Translations under genes and position numbers: made by a program
Shown: positions 1 to 13,857 of the stretch, in pieces
How positions within the stretch are numbered: the first letter of the stretch is position 1
Layout of the letters: every line of letters starts with the position of its first letter
The notes under the pieces: model-generated
The model's input: only the letters and a program-made list of their open reading frames with translations
Told to the model about the DNA's origin: nothing
The model's database searches: none
From: Paraglomus occultum
Taxonomy: Eukaryota; Glomeromycota; Glomeromycetes; Paraglomerales; Paraglomeraceae
Reading direction: 5' to 3'
Assembly (NCBI GenBank): GCA_910592205.1
Contig: CAJVPJ010000296.1
Span: forward strand, 1-30,090
DNA: 30,090 bases

Positions 1-590
1 CCTTTTGACTATACCCCATACGGATGAAGACAATAAACACTAAATCAATGTCTATTGCATAGTTATTGTTCTTCCTCATTTCAGTGTGTTTATTGTGTCC
101 GTCTTTCTGTTAATCGTTATCTTGTTGTTGACATATTATAAATACTGATGATATCAATTATTTGTGTAATCAAGAAGAGACGCCCAATCATGACATCAAA
201 AAACCAAGAGAACTTGGAGCAAATTTTGCAAAAGTCAAGACTAGGTAGATCGTGAATATTCTCGATGTTCTGAGTAACAGCTTCCTTGTGTTTAGCTGTC
301 AAATTATAATATGAACGATATATTATAGTTATAATAGCTGCAAGTATATTAATAGCGTATAATGGTTTACATAACTGTTGAGTCATTTTTTATATACACA
401 GTGCAAACGTACGATTTGTCTGTAGGACGCTTATTAAATCGCGGTAACCATAAAAGGTAATGGAGATGATAGACCAGGTGCTGTTATTATTATGGGATTA
501 CCTCTATATAAAAAATATCAATATGAAACTAATCTACAGTGAACCCTCCATATAAGCACGCCTAAGGAATGAGCCAGAGCATGCGGATGC
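1..590. other. Left-edge region without a supported gene
   Basis: The only notable open frame is on the minus strand (386 to 117, 89 codons, real ATG). It would encode a small protein with hydrophobic stretches near residues 8-22 and 62-82 and no motif that I recognise. Base composition is like the surrounding non-coding DNA, and no splice structure supports it. It could be a small membrane protein or chance. Confidence 0.3.
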
Positions 591-945
591 ATGTATGATT
601 GGGGTTATTCTGTGAACAAGGATGATGGTCCTCAGCATTTTGCAGGTGGCTTGGAATGTAGTGCAGATGATGTTCTGCAAGCCATTAATGAAGGTAAGTC
701 TTTTGTATATAAGCCTCAATTTGATCTAATCAGCTTTGTCAGGACATTTTATATGTCTCTATATGGAACCAGTGGTGTTAAGATATTAGACTTTGGAAGA
801 GTGAAAGAAGGATCATGTGGAGTCTGTTATTTCTTATTGGGCAGAACACTGCAGTAGTAACATATGGAGAGCTATAATTTCATGTGCAAGTGCCTGTAAT
901 TACTCTCAGTTAACGTCAAAGTTAACAAGCCTCTTTTGAACATGA
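591..945 (+). pseudogene. Decayed fragment of a fungal kinase-like protein
   Basis: The frame 591-857 reads like the C-terminal lobe of a kinase-like fungal protein: DWGYSV near the start, then a phrase of the type DLISFVRTFYMSLYG (about residues 45-59), the helix that follows the activation segment in FunK1-like families. Near 800 the sense moves to the next forward frame (about 805-945), which carries coding-like text ending in NIWRAIISCASACNYSQL. That points to a frameshift or a lost splice site. There is no N-lobe, no HRD and no upstream exon that I can join. I read it as a remnant of an expanded, lineage-specific family. The family name is from memory of similar fungal proteins and is uncertain; a short unrelated gene is possible. 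Confidence 0.35.
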
Positions 946-2024
946 TTTAATAAACATCTACACTAATGCTAACACTTTTCCTTTGTAAAAGCAGTGGTTT
1001 CTTCTGTTATGTTCACATTGTGCATTATATGTAATAATGTTACGGACAAGCCGCACCGATGAATTGGCAGTCCGCAGTCTGCAGCCCATGATCGATTTAA
1101 TTTTAGTAGTAACACCAGAAATTTTATTGCTGATCTAAATACAAATTAGTCATGACGCGAGGAATGTTGAATGTTGAAACGTTGTTCTAATATTGTTGTT
1201 ATCCTTATATTCCACGGAATTGTTCTTATCCACGGAATAAATAAACAAATTTAATTCCTTTTCTATCGTTGATCGTCGAATTTATCGTAATTATTAAACA
1301 ACGGACAATACTTGTTGCCTACAGTATTTCGAGACTGTTGTGGTGATAAGATTGAGTAGCGGGTGAAGAACTAGTGAAAGTTTGTCTGTTCAGTTAGTAA
1401 AGCAAGTGGATCACCAGCACTTGCTCAGCAATTATTGCGACATCGCTTGAAAGCGTACAGTAATTGGATAATATTTGGCGAACGACATTTATTTTTCTTA
1501 TTCGTTTAATTAGTTATAAAATTAAAAAAAGCATCGCCCTGTTTATTAATGGATATTTCCCCTTCGATTCTATAGAATAATATAGTCGTTAATATTATTC
1601 GCAGATTCCCTTACTTGGATACGAACATTGGACTACGTTACGTATTAGGATTAGGAAGCGCGCATAATTACTTAATAAGAAACGTCACTGTAGCTTAGCA
1701 TTCAGTCTTAGTTAATACTGTCGCTGCAGTAAGGGCAGCGATAGCTGAGCTAATTGAGTCAGATCCCCCTGTCGGCCGGACCGCTTACAGTTCGTCCATA
1801 AAATTTCCCTAATTAAATACGCCGCAACAATTTGTTCTTTCAATCTTGTTTGCAGGTGTTTCATTAAAACGAAAATACGAATCTACCAATACTAACTATA
1901 TCTACTAGTCAAGTGAAGTTTCCCACCAAAAGTATCCGCTTTTTTTTTCTCGAGTAGACAGAAACCGTAGTTTTCAAAAATCATAGGGTCAACTTTTAGC
2001 TTTACACATTACATTTTATACAAA
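946..2024. other. Intergenic, AT-rich, no gene seen
   Basis: No open frame of note on either strand and no tRNA-like TψC/acceptor pairing. The segment around 1910-1955 precedes the transposase remnant and has an A/T-tract flanked by mixed sequence, a possible left end of the element, but I found no matching inverted copy downstream. Confidence 0.5.
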
Positions 2025-2430
2025 ATGCCCAAGTCTCGTGAACTTGCCGTTTTTGAACGCGGAATGATCGTTGGTAAACACAGCGCTACAGATATTCAAA
2101 AAATGCTCGGAATGCCCAGAGCTACTTGCATTGATGTCATAAACAAATTCGAAAACGAGGGGCTCACTGACCCTCTTCCTCGTTCGGGTAGACCACCTCT
2201 TTTGACTGAGTGTGAAGCGCGAACTCTTGTGCGAGTAACTAAAGAAAATAGGCTTGAAGAAATTGTCGAATTCAATACTTACCCAGGTTAGTAATAGTAC
2301 CACTAGACGTGTACTTATAACAAAGACTTTTTTGGTCGTATTGGAAAAGAGAAAACCCTTTGTTTCTAAAGCAATAGAGTAAAGCGCTTAAAATGGTGTC
2401 GCGAACGTAGAGGCTGGAATAATATTTCTC
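2025..2430 (+). mobile_element. Truncated Tc1/mariner-type transposase
   Basis: The frame 2025-2291 (88 codons, ATG) gives a helix-turn-helix N-terminus of Tc1 type: a start MPKSRELAVFERGMIVG, then a second helix-turn-helix part and the linker PLPRSGRPPLL typical of the paired-like DNA-binding region. After the stop, pieces of the catalytic region survive in other frames; about 2363-2430 reads RVKRLKWCRERRGWNNIS, the conserved stretch before the first catalytic aspartate. No DDE/D triad can be assembled, so the copy is dead. I could not define terminal inverted repeats or a TA duplication. Only the N-terminal domain could still be made, as a short DNA-binding fragment. Confidence 0.75.
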
Positions 2431-2914
2431 AGGAATGCAGTCCACAATAGTCTCTTAAAGGAACTCTTTGCCAGCATCTCGGTCAGCCATGTTTACACAG
2501 AATCGGCGAGACTTCATTTTATTACTAATTTCCAAAGACACAGTATGTTCTATTACTGTTCTTGTTCTTTATTATTATGAGTTTCTCAACTTGAGTATTT
2601 TTTTTTTATTATACTGCTACTACATGTTTTAAACATATCTTGTGACTATTCCGTTATCCCATATCTACGGCGGGACTACAGCTTTTCTTCGAAAACCGAT
2701 AATATATATTTTAATCGTGACGAAACATTATTTAACATTTATGAAGCGTTGCCGGGTTTCCCAGGAAACAAAAACTACATGTATAAAAAAGCTAAACCAT
2801 ATGATGCAAGTTAGATGTAATTAATCCGTCTTATCTGTTATTTCACGTCAATTTCGCGCCAACTGAGGTAGACCAACCAAATGTTTACCGAATCTACGCA
2901 ATACTTCGCATTTA
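2431..2914. other. Transposon debris and 3' flank of SLS1
   Basis: Probably the decayed 3' part of the Tc1-type element; a 60-codon open stretch at 2642-2824 has no conserved motif that I trust. The right terminus of the element is not visible. Confidence 0.35.
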
Positions 2915-5900
2915 TTATCGAGTCGCAATTTCGAGTGTCCGTCTGATGAATGAATCCCATAGATTAAAAGTTTTCTCTACATCATGTTGCTTTTCCTCAG
3001 GTTCTACAGAAGCAGCATGCATTTCATTAGTAGGTTCTTCATTGCCAGTGTCTTCGTTCGATCCAAATAGATCTTGTATTATTTCTTTGGTTGATGGCTC
3101 TGTCGATTGTGTATATGCTGGTGGTGGGGCTTCCTTGCACAAGAGCTGGAAGAGATGAATGATTAGTGAAAGAAAAAAAACAGCAAACAAACCGAACAGG
3201 GCAACATAGCAATTCGAACTTACCTTTGTTTGTAATATAGTGGTATTTGTCTCCTGCTGTTGGCTTACTCTTGTCTCTAATAGTAAACCAGAATACTCGT
3301 ACCGGCTTACAGACGACAACGATATATTGTCGAGTGTATATCGAACTGATGTTTTTACAGTCTCGTCTCCAGGAGGCATTTCGAATTGAAATTCGCGGGG
3401 ACATTCAAAGTGCTTCCTTCCATCACTATAAAAATCATCTTTAGTGCATCAATAGATGGGCCGCGTTGCGATGCCTCTTTGAACTATTTTTGATAAGGCT
3501 GACCTGCTGAGAGAACATCTATCAATAAATTTCTCTGCTCCTTTGGCAGAAAATAAATCAAGTGAACTGGTTGCCATTATTCTGAAATCTGCTGGTCTGT
3601 CCATCATCATAAAATCAACGATGAGTCGTCTTTTACAGCCCAACACTTTCTGAAGTTCAATTCTGTTGTCTTTGTGAATTTTGAATTTGAGATTTAAATG
3701 TACAGGTTGATTTTCTGACACAGGTTCGTCCGCGCTCACTACATATTCAACGTCAACACATTCTTCTGATTCTGACACTGGCCAGAGTCCTTCAACAAGG
3801 CCATAAAATGGGTAGCTAAGAATAGTAAATTTAAGTCACGCGTCATCTATCGATACGAATTCAGGCCTTTCATATATTCACCTTGGAAGAAATGCTTGGG
3901 TGTAATTCGACGGATGGACCAATTTTCGCAACTCACTTTGACTGAATTTTCCAGATTCAGCTGGAGAAAGGAGATATTTGTCAGATAGAGTATTATTATG
4001 GTGAAACATTATATGACCAAACCTACATCATTAATACAATATATCAATTAAATTAATCATAAATAAGTGTCATGGCAGTAGTAACTCCATGTCTCACAGA
4101 TCATAAAGTAGAATTGAGTAGAAACCTTACAGAGCGTACAGGTCAACTTTTGTATTTGGAGATTCATCTTCAATGTATTTGCGCAAATGCTTGCCCACTG
4201 CCTGAAATTTGGTATCAACAAATCTATCCAATATTCCTGAATTTTCTATGCTAATCAACAGGCAAGTTTTATTGTTAGTCAGTAAACTTGACTAATTCAA
4301 TTCGAATATTCTATAGTTACCTTTTACTCGCATTTAATACCGAAAGCGGGTCAGCAATTGTAGGTTTGGTGAGCAAGTCCTTGGTTCCCTATGATTCCAT
4401 CGTGAATTACAGGTTGTTAATATGACGATCACCATATAGAATGGTGCCATAAATCTCCGCTCTATCAACCTTTTCCAGTACTCTCCCTATCCGATACCAT
4501 GTAGAGTCCTTCCAATACATTGACATTGCTTTCAGATCATATATAGGGAAAAATGCGTATTGTTGTGCAGCAACATCCAAGCTATTACACAGTGTCAAAT
4601 GATTCTCGTTAACGTCAGGCTGTTCAAAAGATAAGATTAGACTTGTAAAGTAAGTCAATAACATCAAGTCAAGTCACAAACCACCTTGTACCTTTGACCA
4701 TGCTTTATCGAGCAATCTCATGGCCTCTTTGATATTGTCCTCGCTCTGACCATATATCACCAACTGAAATAGAATAAAATATGAGCATCATTAGAAGACT
4801 TGTAAACGCGTAACTATGGGCAGAGACGGTAAAAAAAATTAAAAATATTTGTCTATTTTATTTATTTTTTATTTCTACCTTATTTCCAATGGTCTCGATG
4901 AATGTGCCAGCCATTCGACAGACATTGACAATGTATGGCATAATTTCATTCAACGATCTATCGTCAACGATTATATGTGGAGCGGGATCTATTATTCTGG
5001 AAGTACAAGTCTGTATCGAGAAGAAATTAGCAGACGAAATGACTAGCAAGCCAGTTAACAAAATATGCAAATACCGTTGCATTCTTTATCATCTCTTTCG
5101 CTGTTGTCACATCCGATCGTTTGCCAATTAAAGCATATGACTCTCTCTCCAAATTAATGCGTATATTGACACCAGTAGATGACTCTATGGTTTGCAATGT
5201 CTCACCGTCTGTAACGTTAAAGTAGTTTGTGGATACTCTTCTCAAGATGTGATGTAAAGTTAGCATTATTTTTTTTTTAAAAAAAACCACCCACCTGGAC
5301 CAATTAAAAAATACAAAGTACTTCTATCCGCTTGCACAGCTACAGCATAAGAAATTCCATAAGCTATCCGTATTTATATTCACTAACAGCAATCGTATCA
5401 TATCAAGAACAATACGTGTTTATATTACTCTCTCTCAGAATCTTATTCCAATATTCATTTGGATATGATTCAGTTATGTTCCACACATCACGAATGATTG
5501 TCTTAATTATCGCATCTTTGTTGGGTGGTACTTTGACATTGCGTTGTTTCAGATAGTCGCGTAACTGTTCTGCGAGGAAACCTCCAGCGATCTTATTTAC
5601 AAGTTCTTGGTAGGCTCGATAATTAATCTCAGATACAGCAGGTTTAAAGTTGTCTAAATCGGCGGCTGTAACTTTAATGTCGGTTCGAGGTTCGCGGCCC
5701 ATTAGTAGCTCGTGACCCAAAGTCGAGTGATGACGAACTGTTAGAAGTTCTTGAATTAGAGAAGACGAGCTATCGCTTACATGCTCGGGGGGAAGAAGTT
5801 CTACTTTACGACGCCCTTTTTTTGAACTGGGTTTCTTTTTCGAAGATTTTTTTTTTTTGGACCGTCTGTTCTCTTTATCGTCAATTTCTACAACGGGATC

Positions 5901-6074
5901 CTGGATAGAGTCTGTGACGCTGAGAGTATCCGAGTAAAGGCGGACAGGTAATTGATTAAAGACAGAAAGCGGTTTTGGTCGAGGATGGCCCACAGAAATG
6001 ATCTGTGCTGAATGCAGTAGATGACGTGTTAGATGAACAACATTTCGTGAAAAAGGCGAGGCGCGGTTCATCAT
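2915..6074 (-). CDS. SLS1: SLS1-family mitochondrial inner-membrane protein, 11 exons
   Basis: In yeast Sls1 helps couple mitochondrial transcription to translation, especially for COX1. Exons (descending): 6074-5429, 5339-5295, 5208-5075, 5010-4879, 4763-4692, 4619-4411, 4250-4131, 4022-3882, 3815-3504, 3425-3224, 3145-2915; all phases close, giving 747 residues. The start is the double ATG at 6074, which opens an Arg-rich, acid-free presequence (MMNRASPFSRNVVHLTRHLL). The frame is open further upstream to 6455 but without a better start. A lysine-rich tract (about residues 75-95) is followed by the SLS1 N-domain (LGHELLMGREP, LRDYLKQRNVKVPPNK). A KH-like core spans exons 2-5 (LIGPDGETLQTI, YALIGKRSDVTTAKEM). 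The C-terminal domain carries SPAESGKF, HPSNYTQAFLP, FYGLVEGLWPV and YEYSGLLLE. The family call rests on domain order and motifs recognised by eye. It is divergent from SEC18 and the other minus-strand genes, and faces the membrane-protein gene at 6614 across 539 bp. Confidence 0.85.
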
Positions 6075-6613
6075 TTGCGTTAAATTGTAAGGAAAGAGAT
6101 CTGATCGAAGGGTGATCCGCACAAAATTTTTTGGATTGGGGCGTGACTTTTTGATTGGAATAATTGTTTGCTGATTCATTGTATGCCATATGCTGCATAA
6201 GAAGTTATGAAAGTCAATGATCTTTACGCATAGATTCACTTTACAGGAATATGAATAAAAGAATGGGGGGTTGTCTAATAAGATCTGTATCGTAATAGTC
6301 TCATATCCGACGAAAGTCAACCGCATAGAATAAACTCTAGATGAACGCATACCTAATAGTGTTGCATTTATATATAGCTTATCTATCCATTTGACCATTA
6401 ACTTACCGTACAGCACATACTCTATTATAATTGATGTGCTACTTACGTTGATCATAAATTATGCATACTTATACTTAATCATACAGGTAATGTTGAGGAA
6501 AAAAGGCGGCTCTTAGTAAAGCATATATTTAATGCTTTCAAATATTTAAACAGTTTGCGGTTTTCTTTCCGAACAAATTTTGTCTCGCAAGCAATAACAT
6601 TTCCTCTCTTGTA
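6075..6613. promoter_or_regulatory. Divergent intergenic region between SLS1 and the membrane-protein gene
   Basis: 539 bp separating two start codons on opposite strands, so it must hold both promoters. The minus-strand frame of SLS1 stays open to 6455, which may be chance or an alternative N-terminus. I see no certain TATA box or operator. Confidence 0.4.
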
Positions 6614-7404
6614 ATGTATATAAAACTAGTGTCTCCAAATGCTTTCTATTGTCGAGCAATAACTATTTTCTTCGTCTTCCTCTTCCTCGTCTTCCTAGTG
6701 CTCCCTTTTATTCTCAAAACATCGACAATGGCTGTCAATAGCACTTTAACGCCACCAATTAGAAATGATATTTGCGCAAATCCAGGGTGTTGCGGCCAGG
6801 ACTGTTCTTACCAGGGACTTTACGAGTAAGACATGTTTATCTCTCAATTGAATTGCCATTACCATAGTATTCAAAGGCCGTCCTGACTATTCTTGTAGGC
6901 TAATTTATGACATAGACGTATCAGACCCTAAAGCACTTAGTGATGTTCTTGCTAGTCTCTTCGCACCAGCCTTAAACAAGCAAGTCACTTCAAAAACCGA
7001 AGTTAGCAAATTAACTTATGCATGGTAGAATGAAACTAAATATACATTTTTACGTCCTTTTTGTTCTCCAGATAATAATTCTCTCATTTTCATATAGGTA
7101 TTCGGCAAACTCGGCTATCTTCAGAGATAATCCTCAATGTGTCAAAGAATTCATGTTGGCTTGGATATGTGACAAGTATGATACATGCACCTCAGTTGAG
7201 CCGCTGAAGACATTGCTCGATAAACTTCCTGGTCTTTTTGCAAATCTTTTACCCGATGATATTGTCACAGCATGGACTGTCAAGAAAGCGCTTCAAGAGG
7301 CAATGAAAATGGATGCCTCGGTTGCAGAGAGCTTAATTGCGTCGGCAGCAGAACTTGTGAGATTGAGCGACGTCGATTTTCTCTATGATATTGGTAAATG
7401 CTAG
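6614..7404 (+). CDS. Orphan single-pass membrane protein with Cys-rich segment, 3 exons
   Basis: Exons 6614-6825, 6899-7024 and 7098-7404 join in frame (GTAAGA/TAG and GTAGAA/TAG introns of 73 nt) to give 214 residues. Residues about 15-37 form one very hydrophobic helix (AITIFFVFLFLVFLVLPFIL), a signal anchor. An ATG at 6728, just after this helix, is an alternative cytosolic start. After the helix comes NPGCCGQDCSY, then a mostly helical region with three further cysteines (PQCVKEF, WICDKYDTC). This pattern suggests disulfides in a secretory or extracellular domain. I do not recognise the family. The last intron could extend the gene: a GTAAAT donor lies just before the stop, but no convincing last exon was found. 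Function unknown; a cell-surface or secreted-pathway role is inferred only from topology. Confidence 0.6.
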
Positions 7405-8202
7405 GGCTTCTTTACATAATAACGTCCATTACAATTACATTGAGCTGTCTCCAAATGACGTCTTTGAGACCGATGGTATACTTGCTTCGGGAACGCACAT
7501 TAGAGGAACGCCAACTTGTAGTTATAACCTTATGAACCTCTATGCCTGATAATTTGTAATAAGTTTTGTCACGAAATATACTGTATAATGTTCAAAGACT
7601 TTCACCTGAGGAAGGTGTTAATTTATTAACCAAATATTAATGCGAAATAAATTCTCTTAATCAATTAAAACTATTATCATATTAATATGGTGTTGCATTT
7701 AGAGAAATGCTCATAGAGATGGACTCAGAAAGCTTGCTTAAATTGTTCGCGTTCTATTCGTTAATGCTAATACTAACTTTTATAAGAAATTGTTGTCTGA
7801 AATTGGTTTCTCAACCACTTGCCTTCATTATTATGAACGGTTTAAAAATCCTAATTTTCTTCGGCTATTGCCCTATCCTACATCATTACCGATAACTATT
7901 GCTGACGATCTAGAGTATTAAAAAACGCATCTGAGTTCGTTGGTTGAACAAGAAATGGCAATAAAGTTCGTGACGACATTTAGTAGAGACTGACAACTTC
8001 GATCCGTTTTTTACCGATAAAAGTTTACTACATAAGCAAAGCACGATACCGCACTGACCATTACCCGTTTTCGTGACGTCTGCTGTAATTATTTATGTAG
8101 TACGAACATCACCCCCATTGATTTTGTATTATTTAGCTGTGTTCGGTCTTTCAATCATTTCTCCGCCTCCACCCCTTCGTTTTCTTCCTCTTCTTGCGGG
8201 AT
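7405..8202. other. Intergenic, no supported gene
   Basis: Holds the 3' flank of the orphan membrane gene and the promoter of the Mim2-like gene. A 62-codon hydrophobic frame at 7707-7895 lacks coding character. Part of 7414-7549 stays open in one frame but does not splice in phase to the upstream gene. Confidence 0.4.
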
Positions 8203-8852
8203 ATGCCTGTCCCTCCCGAACTACCGACTCCGCCAAACCCTCAGCGGTATGCTGCGTCGATATCGACACCCACTTATCTTGATGAACCTCCATATCGAAG
8301 CGACACCGATACGAATACCGGCAATACAACTAATGAGAATCTGTCCGTATTCACGCATCACTTTGCCGAAACGGAACAATTACAGAGTGCGATAGAAATT
8401 GATGAAAGTGATATAGTGACTGATATAACAGAGGAAGAGGAAGAAGAAGAGGAAGAGGAGTGTGATGAGCTGCAGGATGAAGAGGATCTTGCCGAGATGT
8501 TTAAGGTGTTTAAGGATGTATTGATTACTCTGGTTTTACCTCAAGTAGCTAAATATTTTGGAAGGAGATTTTCGTTCTGGGGTGAGTGTAATGAGGGATG
8601 ATTGGGATTCAGGCAGAGAAACCATACATATATGTGTATTTGCGAGATGCGCGATCATGCTTACGGTTTTATTGAGCTCTATCATTACGTGTCGATGAAA
8701 AGACGTGTAATAGTTTTACTTAGTATTTCACTCTGTTTATAGCATGGACACGGTTCATAGAATGGTATTATCAGCCAAGTCTAGTGAGCGAGAGCGGAAC
8801 AGAACGGTCAGCACGAGAACAGCGGTCAAATCAAACACGGACAGACAAATAG
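8203..8852 (+). CDS. Small acidic tail-anchored protein, Mim2-like, 2 exons
   Basis: Exons 8203-8581 and 8743-8852 (GTGAGT...TATAG intron, 161 nt) give 162 residues. The N-terminal 100 residues are acidic and proline-poor after the first 15, with a run of ten glutamates at residues 77-86. Then comes one amphipathic/hydrophobic helix (about 100-120: KDVLITLVLPQVAKYFGRR) and a conserved-looking FSFWAWTRFIEWY segment split by the intron, with a short basic tail. This layout fits Mim2, a small subunit of the mitochondrial outer-membrane insertase (MIM complex) that inserts helical proteins: acidic cytosolic part, single helix, GRR/aromatic motif. The match is from memory of the family and the N-terminus is longer than in yeast (87 residues). 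The first in-frame ATG is at 8203; an earlier TTG is not used here. Alternative: another tail-anchored membrane protein. Confidence 0.6.
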
Positions 8853-9001
8853 TTAATACGGTATCTTATAACTGCTCAAACATTGAAGACTTTATCATGT
8901 TTAATTGCTAATTCCATAAATGAATTATGAGAGTTGATAAAAGACATTACTTAGAGTCACAACCCCTCTATATATAAAATTAAGGCCAGCTGAATTGATC
9001 T

Positions 9002-9538
9002 CTAGCGTTGGGCAGACCACACACTGAATGAACAAAAACAGTGTTAGCACATTATCGAGTACATTTGGAATACTTCTCCTATCTCAATTCAATACTTACT
9101 TCTTCAGCACTGCAGGTTATTCGTTATCAGAATATCAAAATTTTCTTTCATTAGTCACTTTATTTCCAAAATGCGTAGACATACTTCAAAAACACATGTG
9201 TGACTTACGTCCGTCTTTTGTAGCCAAACGATTAATAGAATCGTCAGATTCTCCTTGGGAGCGAACATACCCACAAAGGGCATAAATAACAGCCTTACCA
9301 GGCTTTAAATGTCCCTCTTCGTCGACTTCACCAATATTAATTTGGACTGACGCATGGTCTTTCGCAGTTATAAGTCTGTTGGTTGCATCACTGTTGGACC
9401 GAATTTGAGAACGGCGAGTTTATGAATAAAATGCTTATCTTAAGCCGCTAACTAATCGTCATTCACAAGAATGCATGTATAACTATACCATTTTCTGGGC
9501 ACGTAGAGGTCGACGACTACACCTTGATCGTTTTGCAT
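9002..9538 (-). CDS. RPS21: 40S ribosomal protein S21 (eS21), 4 exons with a 10-nt microexon
   Basis: eS21 is a small-subunit protein needed for late 18S rRNA maturation. Exons (descending) 9538-9489, 9390-9209, 9109-9100 and 9023-9002 give 87 residues, exactly the family length. The first exon encodes [16 protein letters not shown]; the second contains the hallmark [19 protein letters not shown], then [20 protein letters not shown]; the end reads LLKNVWSAQR. Exon 3 is only 10 nt but is bounded by a CTGCAG acceptor and a GTAAGT donor. It supplies LLK and part of N, residues that other eS21 proteins have at this place. The identity is certain. Expected to be strongly and constitutively expressed; pyrimidine-rich minus-strand sequence near 9560-9590 upstream of the start is typical of ribosomal-protein leaders. 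Confidence 0.97.
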
Positions 9539-10199
9539 TGCGACAATACAAACTTATTAGGAGGAAAGAAGAGAGGGAAAGGAGTCTACTGACGATTCAC
9601 ATAAAAATTTTCCCCGTTGTAATCTTCAATATGCAATTCCAATTGGTTGGAAAAATTCTAGTCAAAAATGTAGCCTGTATATAATGGGCAGTTCAAGTTA
9701 CATGACACGAATAGTGCTCAATAAAACCTATACTTTCCAGCCAAGTGTTATTTTTATGTGTTGCAGATAAATTTAATTAATATCGCGAGGAACTTACATT
9801 CACAACGGAGTGTTTGCTAAAACCCCAGTTTAAGCTGTTTTAATTAACAAATGGCAAGGTTCCGGCAGACGTGAGGTTTGATTTTTTTTCTTCAATTCTA
9901 GGATGGACACGTTTCCAATAGTAATAGTCATGCGGTGAAGCTTAAGATCGTGAAAAAGGTGCACTCTAGTTTCGAGGGAGCTTAGTCAATATACGTGGAA
10001 ATCTTATCCGCGAAAATGAGCGATTGATGACAATTTCTTTTCACATACAAAAATAGATGCTCGAACAATTAGTTTTCCGTTTCAGAGTAATTTAACTTAC
10101 AACTTTATAAATAATAAGACGAAAGCAAATATCCTGTTCCCAATCACTTAACCAGTCTAATAGAAATAAACACTCAAACATCTATCTAAGAGAATAAAT
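9539..10199. other. RPS21 promoter/leader and SEC18 3' flank
   Basis: About 660 bp between two minus-strand genes. The part next to 9540 is the leader and promoter of RPS21; near 9790 the minus strand has a GTAAGT that could start a leader intron, but no acceptor is certain. The rest is AT-rich with no open frame. Confidence 0.4.
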
Positions 10200-13709
<3,510 letters not shown>

Positions 13710-13857
13710 TTTTTTCGGGATCAAGTTCTATCAATCTATACATACCCATTACATACTCTATTTAGACACGAATTTGTGTGACATCATATCATTGGTAAAA
13801 CACGTGATAAATTTTATTGTGGTTCAAAATAAATATAACAAATAATTTATGTAGATT

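Noticed and set aside
2016-2303. Minus-strand 95-codon frame over the transposase
   Set aside because: Shadow of the Tc1-type helix-turn-helix frame on the plus strand, which has the recognisable motif.
4321-4388. Possible extra exon of SLS1 (an open stretch with an in-phase 3' junction)
   Set aside because: Its 5' junction cannot be matched in phase to the preceding exon without an odd donor, whereas a direct 160-nt intron 4410-4251 joins the neighbours in frame.
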